Shown here: positions 36,601-44,910 of the stretch, in pieces | How positions within the stretch are numbered: position 1 is the first letter of the stretch | Layout: every line of letters begins with the position of its first letter | Assembly (NCBI RefSeq): GCF_007860075.1 | Contig: NZ_SJPP01000002.1 | Span: 1,116,001-1,180,000 of the forward strand | Length of the DNA: 64,000 bases | DNA from: Symmachiella macrocystis | GTDB taxonomy: Bacteria > Planctomycetota > Planctomycetia > Planctomycetales > Planctomycetaceae | Reading direction: 5' to 3' | The notes under the pieces: model-generated | What the model saw: the letters and a program-made list of their open reading frames with translations, nothing else | The model's database searches: none | What the model was told of the DNA's origin: nothing | Position numbers and translations under genes: made by a program

Positions 36601-37396
36601 ACCGCTTCAAGTCGGCGAAACATTGATGCTTCCTTCTGAACCGATGTTAGTCCCAGCTCAACAGTTGGTGTCCAACAACAAGGGTCGCGGCGGAGAGTTC
36701 GCAAGATTCTTGGTGAAATATTTGGTCGAACAGGACAGCCAATTGCAATCGGGCGATGCGTGGCAAATGTCACCACCGCCGCTGTACCAGGAAGGGATCA
36801 AGGTCCAAACGCCTTGGCTGTATAAATTCCTCAAAAACCCGGACCGATTGCGTTTCTCAACAGTGTTGCGGATGCCCAAGTTCAATATGAGCGATGAGGA
36901 GGCCCTGGTCCTGGCCAACTATTTTGCCGCCGTCAACGGGGCGGAGTATCCGTATCAGGACATCCCGCAGCGCGAACCGGAGTACCTGTCGATACAAAAT
37001 GCGAAGTATCCGCATTATCTCGAGGAGTCCTGGAAGCTGTTCAACATTCCTCGTCCGGATGGTTTGTGCGTGAAGTGTCACCAATTCGGCGGCATGGAAT
37101 ACACATCGACCGACCCCAAAGACAAACGGGGACCCAACCTGAACCGGGTCGAATCACGATTGCGACCTGATTGGACGTTGTTGTGGATTTCAAATCCGAA
37201 ATGGATCACGCCCTACACAGCGATGCCGCAAAACTTCAAGAAGGCCACTCCCCAGTTTCCGCAGTTTTTCGGAGGCGAAGGGGATGTCCAGACGCGGGCC
37301 ATCCGCGATGCGTTGATGAATTATCACCGCATGATGGAACAGAACGAAAAAGTCGCCGGCAGCGAAACCGCTCCGGGTCAGGCGGGAGGCCAGTAA
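33686..37396 (+). CDS. Membrane-anchored octahaem cytochrome c
   Basis: A 1236-residue protein from the ATG at 33686 (a TTG at 33641 is also in frame). An N-terminal transmembrane helix (HVVFAISALVLTFATVLMLV) is followed by about 190 residues of charged coiled coil. Then come eight CxxCH haem c motifs: CITCH (residue 258), CTICH (308), CLKCH (363), CFGCH (398), CLNCH (537), CYGCH (706), CTGCH (878) and CVKCH (1128). Repeated cytochrome c-type segments (GPDLTKVHEKLLPGEAGFRW, RMPKF) suggest fused cytochrome c modules. Its place directly after cytochrome b suggests it replaces cytochrome c1 and carries electrons away from the Rieske protein. It faces the periplasm or paryphoplasm. Confidence 0.93.
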   Translation: MPANEEFWRRPSRMHVVFAISALVLTFATVLMLVKDYDDEWRVYQREFSKKDAERAEREEKAIADKAYLETEANLKGKLKDAEDDVKSRQAEVDEIEKEIAELSTVTLALNRSVKFKRAERDKARADYDLAISKDAPKARQDQLKEIFDSKQAIVSDMEQELDEQTAALNNNAEVLKELRSAQSAAKEELKDHTEDFVRIQGDRLAKEPESWVAITKKTFVNVPLLDLNPTNKIQQIWLPDLTINLGGMKDVPRFDRCITCHLATDRVGAGNVPDFPESEYPHPFATHPRTDLFITASSPHSQAKFGCTICHDGQGSGTSFHNASHTPNDPVIAAEWKKEYEYFHNHFWENPMYPDRFKESTCLKCHHGVTELAEHPKFGASAPKVVDGWETVEKFGCFGCHEIRGYDGLKSIGPDLRLEPSTPEQAAKIAEDPNAIPGKLRKVGPSLRHIKSKVTTGWTQVWVEEPKSFRPSTRMPQFFHLSNQQDEVAKKYSPVEIAGTVAYLMSRSEAFDELSPEEGYTPEAERGKQTFATRGCLNCHNHADFPESQSDFGPDLTKVHEKLLPGEAGFRWLYTWIREPSRYHARTKMPDLFLDPEVKDGVTIDPAADIAAYLQQGGSKNFGMLEWNGPGVEADKSALDEMVQMFLAKAISLRSAKQAMIDGKLPENMTEETIKGDEIELFGETITEEMKLRYIGRRTISRYGCYGCHDIPGFEDARPIGTALQDWGRKDPSKLAFEHIGEYLHHFGEPNGSSTAERAKLAVMNAENESFPADENPETELAVAYFYDQINHHGRPGFAWQKLRAPRSYDYRKIETKGYDERLRMPKFPFSEEENEAVVTFVLGLTADPPESEYVYTPTGPDKDRLEGEKLLKKYNCTGCHMVDMPEILAAIDPEELLATDTSGEYPEALELLYKLKPIHQGETGETMHLPATEYDEARDLPVISFHGMATATPDPDDAIEDQEYSFQLWEPLQVGETLMLPSEPMLVPAQQLVSNNKGRGGEFARFLVKYLVEQDSQLQSGDAWQMSPPPLYQEGIKVQTPWLYKFLKNPDRLRFSTVLRMPKFNMSDEEALVLANYFAAVNGAEYPYQDIPQREPEYLSIQNAKYPHYLEESWKLFNIPRPDGLCVKCHQFGGMEYTSTDPKDKRGPNLNRVESRLRPDWTLLWISNPKWITPYTAMPQNFKKATPQFPQFFGGEGDVQTRAIRDALMNYHRMMEQNEKVAGSETAPGQAGGQ

Positions 37397-37397
37397 T

Positions 37398-38288
37398 ATG
37401 TTGATGTGCAACCGTTTCTCATTTCGAACGCGGACGCTGTGGAGCCTGAGCTTGCTGGGGGCTTTGGTCCTTTCGGGCTGCAAGTTCCCCTCACCGCCGG
37501 TCGTCAGTGTGACGATTAAGTCCGCCGGGGGCGAAGACGAAGGCACCGCCGATGTGGATGCGGAAGAGTCTGAGGTCGCCGGTTATGGAAATCTCACCGG
37601 TCAGATCACGCTGAATGGCACAGCGCCGACCTTAATGCCGCTGGTCAATGCGGGTGACGCCGGCGTTAAAGATGCATCGGTTTGCTCCATCGAAGCGGTC
37701 CCGAACGAAGCTTTGGAAGTCGATCCAGCGACTAAGGGAATCGGCAATGTGGTTATTTATTTGGCGAAAGCTCCCAAACACATCAATCCCGATCTCGCCT
37801 CGAGCGACACTGATGTCAATCCAGCGGTGTTTGACCAAAAGGGGTGTAAGTTCTTCCCACACATTTTGCCAGTCCGTGTCGATTTGGACCAACCGTTGGT
37901 CATCAAAAGCGACGACGCAATTGCACACAACACACATACGTACCCACAACGCAATTCGCAATTCAACCAAGCGGTCAAAGCCAATGACCGTGAGGGGATT
38001 ACGGTGAAGTATTCCCGTGCGGAGAGTGAACCGATCCGCGTGACGTGCGACTATCACAGTTGGATGAAGGCCTACCATTTCCCGATCGACCATCCCTACT
38101 TTGCGATCACAAATCCGGACGGCACGTTTACGATCGAAGGTCTGCCAGCAGGTAAACATGAATTCAAAGTTTGGCAAGAAAGTGGTGGACTGCTGGATCG
38201 AAAACTGGAAGTCACGATCAGTCCAGATGAAACCACTTCGGTCGATCCGGCAAAAACCACCTATTCAGCTGACAAGTTCAAGCTATAA
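37398..38288 (+). CDS. Cupredoxin-like lipoprotein, copy A
   Basis: A 296-residue lipoprotein (signal ending in LSGCKF), starting one base after the stop of the octahaem gene, with GGGAGG upstream. The N-terminal part is a short beta domain (GYGNLTGQITLNG). The core has DAIAHNTHTY, later VTCDYHSWMKAYH and a C-terminal carboxypeptidase-regulatory-like strand set (DGTFTIEGLPAGKHEFKVW). The order His ... Cys-x2-His-x2-Met is that of a type 1 (blue) copper site. Similar proteins are annotated in methylamine-utilisation and planctomycete gene clusters. Likely a copper electron carrier between the octahaem protein and the oxidase; this is inferred. Confidence 0.8.
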   Translation: MLMCNRFSFRTRTLWSLSLLGALVLSGCKFPSPPVVSVTIKSAGGEDEGTADVDAEESEVAGYGNLTGQITLNGTAPTLMPLVNAGDAGVKDASVCSIEAVPNEALEVDPATKGIGNVVIYLAKAPKHINPDLASSDTDVNPAVFDQKGCKFFPHILPVRVDLDQPLVIKSDDAIAHNTHTYPQRNSQFNQAVKANDREGITVKYSRAESEPIRVTCDYHSWMKAYHFPIDHPYFAITNPDGTFTIEGLPAGKHEFKVWQESGGLLDRKLEVTISPDETTSVDPAKTTYSADKFKL

Positions 38289-38360
38289 ATCTGAAGAGCC
38301 ATCCGTCGCTGCTCCTAAACGAGCGGCAATGACAAACGTGCAAATCACAGGAGTCTGAAC

Positions 38361-39656
38361 ATGACAATGAACCTCCACCGACAGATTCGTACTCTACGAT
38401 TATTCGCCGTCTGCGCCATTTTGATGAGCAGCCTGTGCATGATCGGCGGCTGCAATTCGAATGAATCGGGCGGTCAACATATGGTGCTGACCGACTTTGG
38501 AACCGGTCAAGAATCGACGGCACTGTTCCCGCGGCGGGATGTCGGCCCGGAATCCACCGTCGCTGTGAGCACTCCGGCCGCCAAGGCTCCCGAAGTCAAA
38601 AGACCGGCTCCTAAGAAGCCTGCCGCTGAAAAACCGATGACAAAAGTGGCGGCTGTTGCTAAGCCCGCAGTCAAATCGCCGGTTCCCGAGAAGCCTGTTG
38701 TGAAAACGCCAGTCGTGAAAACACCAGTCGTGAAAACACCAGTCGTGAAAACACCAGTCGCGAAGAAGCCAACCGCAGAAAAACCAGTTGCGAAGAAACC
38801 AGCCGTCAAAAAACTGGCCCCTAAGAAGCCTGCTCCCAAAACCGAGGTGGCATTGGCTCCCAAGCCGAAACCAACGCCCGCTCCCGCCGCTGAAGCCGGC
38901 GATGTCGATGCCAAGGGACGTCCCGCATTGGCTGATGGCACTGGAGGGTTCTCAGGGGTCATCACATTCGATGGCAAAGCTCCGGAACCCAAGAATTTGT
39001 ACGCCAAAGGAGGAGCTCCGAAGGACCCTGAAGTGTGTGGTCTGGAAGCGATTCCCGATCAATCGCTGATCGTCAACCAAGAGAATAATGGCGTGAAAAA
39101 TGTGTTCGTCTATCTCCGCAAAAAACCCCGAGGGTTCAAGCCCAAACCGCCGAAAGATGCGTTGGTGTTTGACCAAAAATATTGTGTTTTCCTGCCGCAC
39201 AACCTGATCGTCTATGCAGGCCAAGAAGTGTTAGTCAAAAATGGCGACCCGATCGTGCACAATACGCATACCAACCCGGTCCGTAATCCCGGGTTCAACT
39301 CGGCGATTGGTGCGGACGATCGCGTGGGCGTCAAACTGCTCTATCGCCGTCCCGAGAGCCTACCGGTCAAAGTGGTGTGCGACTTGCACGCCTGGATGTC
39401 GGCTTATCATTCGGTGTTGGACCATCCGTTTTGTGCTTCCACTGATGAGAACGGGAAGTTTGCAATCCCCAACCTTCCGCCGGGAAAATATGTTTTCACC
39501 GTGTGGCAAGAGAAACCGGGTTACTTGACGAAGTCCTTGAAAGTCACGGTGAAGGCGGGCGAATACACTGAAGAACCGCTGAAGTATGCGGCCAAAGACT
39601 TCGCTCAGCACAATGGTCCGACGGCCAAGGTCTTGGTGTTGAACACCGGTCGTTAA
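38361..39656 (+). CDS. Cupredoxin-like lipoprotein with a Lys/Pro/Val repeat linker, copy B
   Basis: A 431-residue lipoprotein. Its signal ends in MIGGCNS, and AGGAG precedes the ATG. Residues about 65-180 form a Lys/Pro/Ala/Val linker with repeats PVVKT (four exact 15-bp DNA units at 38697-38756) and AKKPTAEKP. The C-terminal 240 residues repeat the domain of copy A: PIVHNTHTNPVRNPGFN, VVCDLHAWMSAYH, GKFAIPNLPPGKYVFTVW. All proposed type 1 copper ligands are conserved. The long linker may span the periplasm or cell wall so the copper domain reaches its partner. The gene follows copy A by 72 bases. Confidence 0.8.
   Translation: MTMNLHRQIRTLRLFAVCAILMSSLCMIGGCNSNESGGQHMVLTDFGTGQESTALFPRRDVGPESTVAVSTPAAKAPEVKRPAPKKPAAEKPMTKVAAVAKPAVKSPVPEKPVVKTPVVKTPVVKTPVVKTPVAKKPTAEKPVAKKPAVKKLAPKKPAPKTEVALAPKPKPTPAPAAEAGDVDAKGRPALADGTGGFSGVITFDGKAPEPKNLYAKGGAPKDPEVCGLEAIPDQSLIVNQENNGVKNVFVYLRKKPRGFKPKPPKDALVFDQKYCVFLPHNLIVYAGQEVLVKNGDPIVHNTHTNPVRNPGFNSAIGADDRVGVKLLYRRPESLPVKVVCDLHAWMSAYHSVLDHPFCASTDENGKFAIPNLPPGKYVFTVWQEKPGYLTKSLKVTVKAGEYTEEPLKYAAKDFAQHNGPTAKVLVLNTGR
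38697..38756 (+). repeat. Four tandem 15-bp units inside the copy B gene
   Basis: Units of GTCGTGAAAACACCA type; the first differs at two positions and the last three are identical. They encode VVKTP repeats. Exact identity at the DNA level suggests recent slippage and possible length variation between strains. Confidence 0.85.
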
Positions 39657-39735
39657 CGGTATGAATTACGTTCTGTTTTGTAAGGCGATGGATTTGGTCC
39701 ATCGCCGGGCAATTAGTTTTTTTGAGGTTGTTGTC

Positions 39736-41148
39736 GTGAAACCCCGATTCGTTATTCTCTCGGCTGCCTCGCTGCTGGCTGTGACCCTCGCCGGTTGTGG
39801 CGACTTTAAGTCCGTGTTTTCGTACAACAAAACAACGGACGAGTTGATCAAACCGGCGCAAAGGGTCGTAAAAACCGAACTCAAAGAGAATTTCGGAACA
39901 CCTGAAGCGTTGGTCGCCTGGCTGAAATTCCAGTTCGACTTCGGCGCCGAAGAGTCTGTAACGGTCAAAGTCAATTCCTTTGATACGGCCGCGAAGGGAG
40001 TCGTTGTTTTGGACAACACCGACGACCTGGGAGTGGACTTGGAGGGAGCAACGCTCAAACTGTCCACCGACGCCGTTCACGACATTGTCAGCTATGACTC
40101 AGAGTCGGGACAATTGCATGTCACGCCCCCGATCGCAACGGAATTGACCGACGACGACAGTGTGACGATCGTAACTAAGCCTCATGGCTGGAAACTGGTC
40201 CGCGGTCGCAATTTGTATATGATTCATTGCGTGCACTGCCACGGAGTCAGCGGCGACGGCGCCGGACCGACAGCGCAATATCTCAATCCGCTTCCGCGCG
40301 ATTATCGTCAAGGCAAGTTTAAGTTCACCTCCACGATTTCGACTGAAAAAGCAGCACATCGCGATTTTCGACAGACTCTGTACGAGGGGATTCAAGGCAC
40401 GAGCATGCCTTCCTTCAAATTAAAATTGATTGGCGACGACATGGATGCAATCATCGCCTATGTGTTGTTCCTGTCTTCACGGGGTGAATACGAGATTAAT
40501 CTTGGCAACGAAATGAAAGTGCTTGGTGGCGGTAAACAAGAAGTCCAAGATCGCCTACGTGACGAGCAGGGACTCACTCGGCAGCAAGTTTTCAAAGAAT
40601 TCCAAGAGCAAGAAGAACTCAGTACCGGTTTGACGGAACTTTCCGACGAAGTGGGGATGATTCTGGCTGAGGACTGGGAACGGGCCAATTCGCCGGAAGT
40701 GGAAGTCTTTCCTAAAAAGCCTCGTCCGGAACCAACGGCTGAATCGATTGCCCGCGGCCGCGCGTTGTTCATTTCCAAGGATGCCAAATGTTCGGACTGC
40801 CATGGCATGCAAGGCAATGGGAACGGCCCGCAAACAGAGGCTTATCAACAACTTCCCGGTTCTTCGCTGACGTACGACAAGCCGGGGCTGTACGACGATT
40901 GGGGACACCCGATCAAACCTCGGAATCTACACACCGGTATTTATCGTGGCGGACGACGTCCGTTGGACATCTACCGTCGGATCAGCGCCGGGATTAAAGG
41001 CGCGTTGATGCCCGGCTTTGGGACATCATTGAGTGATGATCAGATTTGGGATCTGGTGAATTACGTCATGAGCATCCCTTACGAGAATAATTTGTCCCCC
41101 GAGTCGGTGCCGGCTGAAAAAACTGTTGCCGAACATATTACAAAATAA
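39736..41148 (+). CDS. Dihaem cytochrome c lipoprotein
   Basis: A 470-residue lipoprotein. The frame opens at an ATG at 39661, but the GTG at 39736 follows a TGAGG and opens directly with a lipoprotein signal (KPRFVILSAASLLAVTLAGC). Two CxxCH motifs are present: CVHCHG (residue 165) and CSDCHG (residue 352), each followed by cytochrome c module signatures (GIQGTSMPSFK; ISAGIKGALMPGFGTS). The N-terminal 160 residues are not haem-binding. It is probably the electron carrier delivering to the oxidase, encoded just before subunit II, which itself lacks a haem c domain. Confidence 0.9.
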   Translation: MKPRFVILSAASLLAVTLAGCGDFKSVFSYNKTTDELIKPAQRVVKTELKENFGTPEALVAWLKFQFDFGAEESVTVKVNSFDTAAKGVVVLDNTDDLGVDLEGATLKLSTDAVHDIVSYDSESGQLHVTPPIATELTDDDSVTIVTKPHGWKLVRGRNLYMIHCVHCHGVSGDGAGPTAQYLNPLPRDYRQGKFKFTSTISTEKAAHRDFRQTLYEGIQGTSMPSFKLKLIGDDMDAIIAYVLFLSSRGEYEINLGNEMKVLGGGKQEVQDRLRDEQGLTRQQVFKEFQEQEELSTGLTELSDEVGMILAEDWERANSPEVEVFPKKPRPEPTAESIARGRALFISKDAKCSDCHGMQGNGNGPQTEAYQQLPGSSLTYDKPGLYDDWGHPIKPRNLHTGIYRGGRRPLDIYRRISAGIKGALMPGFGTSLSDDQIWDLVNYVMSIPYENNLSPESVPAEKTVAEHITK

Positions 41149-41235
41149 TTGTTAGCGGCCTGCCCGCTTTCGGAAAATGATCGTTTGGCAATTCGCCATG
41201 ATCGGACTGGGCCCCCCAGTCAGGGAGCATGAGAC

Positions 41236-42054
41236 GTGAGAAAGTTTTGGTGCCTATTTTTTATGTTCTGGCCGATGTTGGCCATCGCCGTGTGCGTGGT
41301 TGCCCCCACGAATGGTTGGTGGTTTCCCAGCGTCGCTCCGTGGGAACTGGGCCAACAGATCGACGATTTGTTCAATCTGTTGCTGATCATCACAACAGTC
41401 GTGTTTATCGGCACGCAAGTCGCGCTGGGTTATGTGCTCTGGAAAGGGACGACCGTCAAAACGGGCGGTGCTTGGTTCAGCCATGGCAGCCACAACCTAG
41501 AAGTGATTTGGACGATTCTGCCGGCGATCATTCTGTTGTTCATTTCGTTGTACCAGATGGATGTCTTGGCGCGGATTCGCGTGATGAGTCAGTTTCCCGA
41601 ACAAGCGCGCGATGCTCCGGTTGCGGAGGTTTCCGCTCGGCAGTTTGAATGGCGGATTCGTTATCCGGCGCCGGGCAAGAAACTGATGCCGCAACCGCAA
41701 CCGACAGATCTGTATACTGTCAACGATTTGCACGTGCCGGTCGGTAAACCGGTCATGATTCGCCTTCGCAGTGAAGACGTCCAACACAGTTTCGGCCTTC
41801 CAGAATTACGATTGATGCAGGATGCGGTGCCCGGACTCGTGATTCCCGTCTGGTTCCAATCCAACACAACTGGCAAGTATGACATTGTGTGCAAGGAACT
41901 TTGCGGTTGGGGGCACTACAAAATGCAGGGCGAACTGACGGTTGAGTTGCAAGAAGAATACGACGCTTACCTGCAAGCCCTGCAGGCAAAAATGAACGAC
42001 GACGGCTTTTCGGCCGAAGCGAACAATGCTGTGGCCCAAAGCAATGAGGATTGA
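41236..42054 (+). CDS. ctaC: Cytochrome c oxidase subunit II
   Basis: A 272-residue protein with GTG start preceded by AGGGAG. An N-terminal hydrophobic segment and two transmembrane helices (about residues 45-65 and 90-110) are followed by the cupredoxin domain. The CuA ligands are visible: His in EDVQHSF and the cluster CKELCGWGHYKM. ARQFEWRIRYPAPG is typical. It receives electrons from a c-type cytochrome. There is no fused cytochrome c domain, unlike caa3 subunit II. It is followed by subunit I after three bases. Confidence 0.96.
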   Translation: MRKFWCLFFMFWPMLAIAVCVVAPTNGWWFPSVAPWELGQQIDDLFNLLLIITTVVFIGTQVALGYVLWKGTTVKTGGAWFSHGSHNLEVIWTILPAIILLFISLYQMDVLARIRVMSQFPEQARDAPVAEVSARQFEWRIRYPAPGKKLMPQPQPTDLYTVNDLHVPVGKPVMIRLRSEDVQHSFGLPELRLMQDAVPGLVIPVWFQSNTTGKYDIVCKELCGWGHYKMQGELTVELQEEYDAYLQALQAKMNDDGFSAEANNAVAQSNED

Positions 42055-42057
42055 TTC

Positions 42058-43872
42058 ATGAGTATCGCGACGCACGACACGGCCGGCGCCCATTCGCACG
42101 ACGACCACGCACATGGGGGTCATCCCGAGATCGGCTTTGTCCGTAAATATATCTTCTCGACAGACCATAAGGTCATCGGCATTCAGTTTTTGATCACCAC
42201 ATTACTGATGCTGATGGTTGGGGGTGCGTTAGCGCTGGCGGTCCGTTGGCAACTGGCGTTTCCCTGGCAGTGGATGCCGATCGCCGGCGACTTGGAGGTG
42301 TTCAAAGATCAAGGAGGGATCATCTCTCCCGAGTTTTATACGATGCTCTTCACCATGCACGCCACGGTGATGATCTTTTTGGTCATCATTCCCGTGCTGG
42401 CAGGAGCGTTTGGTAACTTTTTGATTCCGCTACAAATCGGTGCCGATGATATGGCGTTTCCGACGCTGAACATGCTGAGCTATTGGTTTATGTGGCCGGC
42501 GATTGTTCTGTTTGGAATCAGTTTTGTCATCGGCGGTGTCACGGCTGGCCCCGCCGCGGGTTGGACTTCTTATCCAGTGCTCTCTGCCATCGCTTCGGCT
42601 GCTCCCGGTTCCGGGGCGGCTCAGACGTTTTGGTTGTTGGCGGTCACCTGCGTCGGTGTTTCCTCCATGATGGGTTCGGTCAACTACATGACCACCATCA
42701 TCAACATGCGGGCTCCGGGAATGACATTGTTCCGCATGCCGATGACGATTTGGGGAATGTTCATCACTGCTATTTTGCAATCCTTCGCTCTGCCGGTGTT
42801 GACGGCTGCGGGTTTCATGGTGCTTTTTGACCGGACCATGGGAACCTGCTTTTTTGTGCCGGCGGGACTTGTCGTGAATAATGCCGACCCCACGATTGGT
42901 GGTGGCCAACCGCTGTTGTGGCAACATCTGTTTTGGTTCTATTCACACCCAGCTGTGTACATCATGTTGCTGCCGGCGATGGGCATGGTCTCGGACATTT
43001 TGTGTGCATTCGCCCGCAAACCGCTGTTCGGTTACAAGCCGATGGTGTATTCGCTGGCGGCCATTGCCGGGCTGGGCTTTATTGTGTGGGGCCACCATAT
43101 GTTTACCTCCGGTATGAATCCCGCCTTGGGCATGACATTCATGGTTTCGACGATGATGATCGCCCTCCCCTCAGCTGTGAAAACGTTCAACTGGATTGGA
43201 ACGTTGTGGGGCGGCAATTTGATCTTTACGACGCCGATGTTGAATTCCGTAGCATTCATCTCGATGTTCATCGTCGGGGGCTTGAGCGGAATTTTCATGG
43301 CAGCGGTGCCTGTCGACCTGTATATCCACGACAGTTATTTCATCGTGGCTCACTTCCATTATGTGTTGTTTGGAGCCACGCTGTTTGGTGTGTTTGGTGC
43401 GATTCACTTTTGGTTCCCCAAAATGTTCGGTCGCATGATGAACGACAATGTGGGCAAACTTCACTTTGTGTTGACGTTCATCGGATTCAACGGCACGTTT
43501 TTCACCATGCATCTGTTGGGTGTGGCCGGTATGCCGCGTCGGTTGGCCGATCCGTTTAACTACCCCTACTTGGAACATTTGTTGCCGTTGAATCAGTTCA
43601 TGACCTATTCGGCCATGCTGATGGGATTTGCGCAATTCCTGTTGCTGGGCAACTTCTTCTATAGCATGTTCTGGGGGCCGAAATGCGGTCGCAATCCTTG
43701 GAATGCCAACGGGCTGGAATGGGATGCTCCCTCGCCGCCGCCGCACGGTAACTTTGATTCGATCCCGGTCGTCTACCGCGGACCGTACGAGTACTCCTCG
43801 CCGCTAACCGACAAGGATTACCTGCCGCAGACGGAATACATTCCGCCGCGCCCGCAGCCTGGAACCACTTAG
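42058..43872 (+). CDS. ctaD: Cytochrome c oxidase subunit I (A2-type haem-copper oxidase)
   Basis: A 604-residue catalytic subunit with 12 transmembrane helices; reduces O2 to water at a haem a3-CuB centre. Haem a ligand: FTMHATVMIFL. CuB and the Tyr cross-link lie in FWFYSHPAVYIM, further CuB histidines in WGHHMFTSGM, and haem ligands in IVAHFHYVLFG. The Glu of the A1 D-channel (HPEVY) is replaced by HPAVY with a preceding YS: the A2 subtype, as in Thermus caa3. A His-rich N-terminus (HSHDDHAHGGH) may bind metal. The start is three bases after the subunit II stop. Confidence 0.97.
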   Translation: MSIATHDTAGAHSHDDHAHGGHPEIGFVRKYIFSTDHKVIGIQFLITTLLMLMVGGALALAVRWQLAFPWQWMPIAGDLEVFKDQGGIISPEFYTMLFTMHATVMIFLVIIPVLAGAFGNFLIPLQIGADDMAFPTLNMLSYWFMWPAIVLFGISFVIGGVTAGPAAGWTSYPVLSAIASAAPGSGAAQTFWLLAVTCVGVSSMMGSVNYMTTIINMRAPGMTLFRMPMTIWGMFITAILQSFALPVLTAAGFMVLFDRTMGTCFFVPAGLVVNNADPTIGGGQPLLWQHLFWFYSHPAVYIMLLPAMGMVSDILCAFARKPLFGYKPMVYSLAAIAGLGFIVWGHHMFTSGMNPALGMTFMVSTMMIALPSAVKTFNWIGTLWGGNLIFTTPMLNSVAFISMFIVGGLSGIFMAAVPVDLYIHDSYFIVAHFHYVLFGATLFGVFGAIHFWFPKMFGRMMNDNVGKLHFVLTFIGFNGTFFTMHLLGVAGMPRRLADPFNYPYLEHLLPLNQFMTYSAMLMGFAQFLLLGNFFYSMFWGPKCGRNPWNANGLEWDAPSPPPHGNFDSIPVVYRGPYEYSSPLTDKDYLPQTEYIPPRPQPGTT

Positions 43873-43944
43873 ATCGATTCGTCCGCCGTTTATGAACCTT
43901 CCGTTGGCAATTTTGATTCGCGACAACCAAATCGTCACAGCACC

Positions 43945-44910
43945 ATGAAACCAACCGTCTATCAACCTTGGGTCTTTCGATTCGCCGTGTTTACGGCGTG
44001 CGTAGCCCTTTTGCCGATTGTGATGGGCGGGTTGGTGACCACGATGAAAGCTGGCATGGCGTTCGCCGATTGGCCTTCGTCGGATGGGCACGGCATGTTC
44101 GCCTATCCTTGGCTGCAATCGGCCGGGGACAAATTCTTCGAACATGGACACCGCTTAGCGGGGATGTTGATTGGCTTTGTCAGCATTGCGCTGGCAGCCA
44201 TCCTGTGGGTGTTTGAAAAACGTACCTGGGTTCGTTGGTGCGGAGTGGCTGTGCTGTTGTGCGTGATCGCCCAAGGCTTGTTGGGTGGCCAGCGCGTCTT
44301 GCTGGACCAACTCGGGCTGGCATTTTTGCACGGCGGATTTGCGAATCTGGTCTTTGCGTTTATGGCGGCAGTGGCGCTGTTCACCAGCCGTGGTTGGCTG
44401 AACGCCGCAGAAAAGACCGTCCCCAACAACATCCGCCGCATCCGCACATTCGCAGCGGCTAGTACGGCTGTGTTATTTGTACAATACATACTGGGCGGGC
44501 TACTGCGACATCTGGGTTGGTGGCCGCACCAACATCTGGGTTTTGCGGTGGTCGTTTTCGTTGTGGTCTCGATGACCGTTTGGGTTTCACGGACCGACAA
44601 ACAGCCTTGGATTTGGAAACCGGCACACTGGCTGGCTATGATGTTAGTCGTACAGATCGCCTTGGGCCTTGGAGCCTGGCTGACGAAATTCGGCTTTGGC
44701 AACTATTTGGTTGTTGAAGGATCCCTGTCGCAGGTGATCTTTCGCACAGCGCATTTCGTCGTCGGTTTGCTGACGTTTATGGTTTCGGTGAATCTTCTGC
44801 TCCGTGCTGCACGCCTGTGTGCGGTAGCCGGTTCGCTGAACAACGCACCGGTCTTGGAAAGTTCCTTTGTTTCGCCCCATCCTTTCGGTTTGCAAGGAGG
44901 CGCCCGATGA
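43945..44910 (+). CDS. ctaA: Haem A synthase
   Basis: A 321-residue, eight-helix membrane protein converting haem O to haem A for the oxidase. Conserved histidines are in FEHGHRLAGMLIGF, FLHGGFANL, WPHQHLGFAVV and RTAHFVVGLL. The N-terminal segment MGGLVTTMKAGMAFADWPSS is the family signature region. The stop overlaps the ctaB start by four bases (ATGA), so both are translationally coupled. Confidence 0.95.
   Translation: MKPTVYQPWVFRFAVFTACVALLPIVMGGLVTTMKAGMAFADWPSSDGHGMFAYPWLQSAGDKFFEHGHRLAGMLIGFVSIALAAILWVFEKRTWVRWCGVAVLLCVIAQGLLGGQRVLLDQLGLAFLHGGFANLVFAFMAAVALFTSRGWLNAAEKTVPNNIRRIRTFAAASTAVLFVQYILGGLLRHLGWWPHQHLGFAVVVFVVVSMTVWVSRTDKQPWIWKPAHWLAMMLVVQIALGLGAWLTKFGFGNYLVVEGSLSQVIFRTAHFVVGLLTFMVSVNLLLRAARLCAVAGSLNNAPVLESSFVSPHPFGLQGGAR

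Noticed and set aside
41236-42054. Subunit II as a caa3 form with fused cytochrome c
   Set aside because: No CxxCH motif is present after the CuA domain; haem c is supplied by the separate upstream dihaem lipoprotein.
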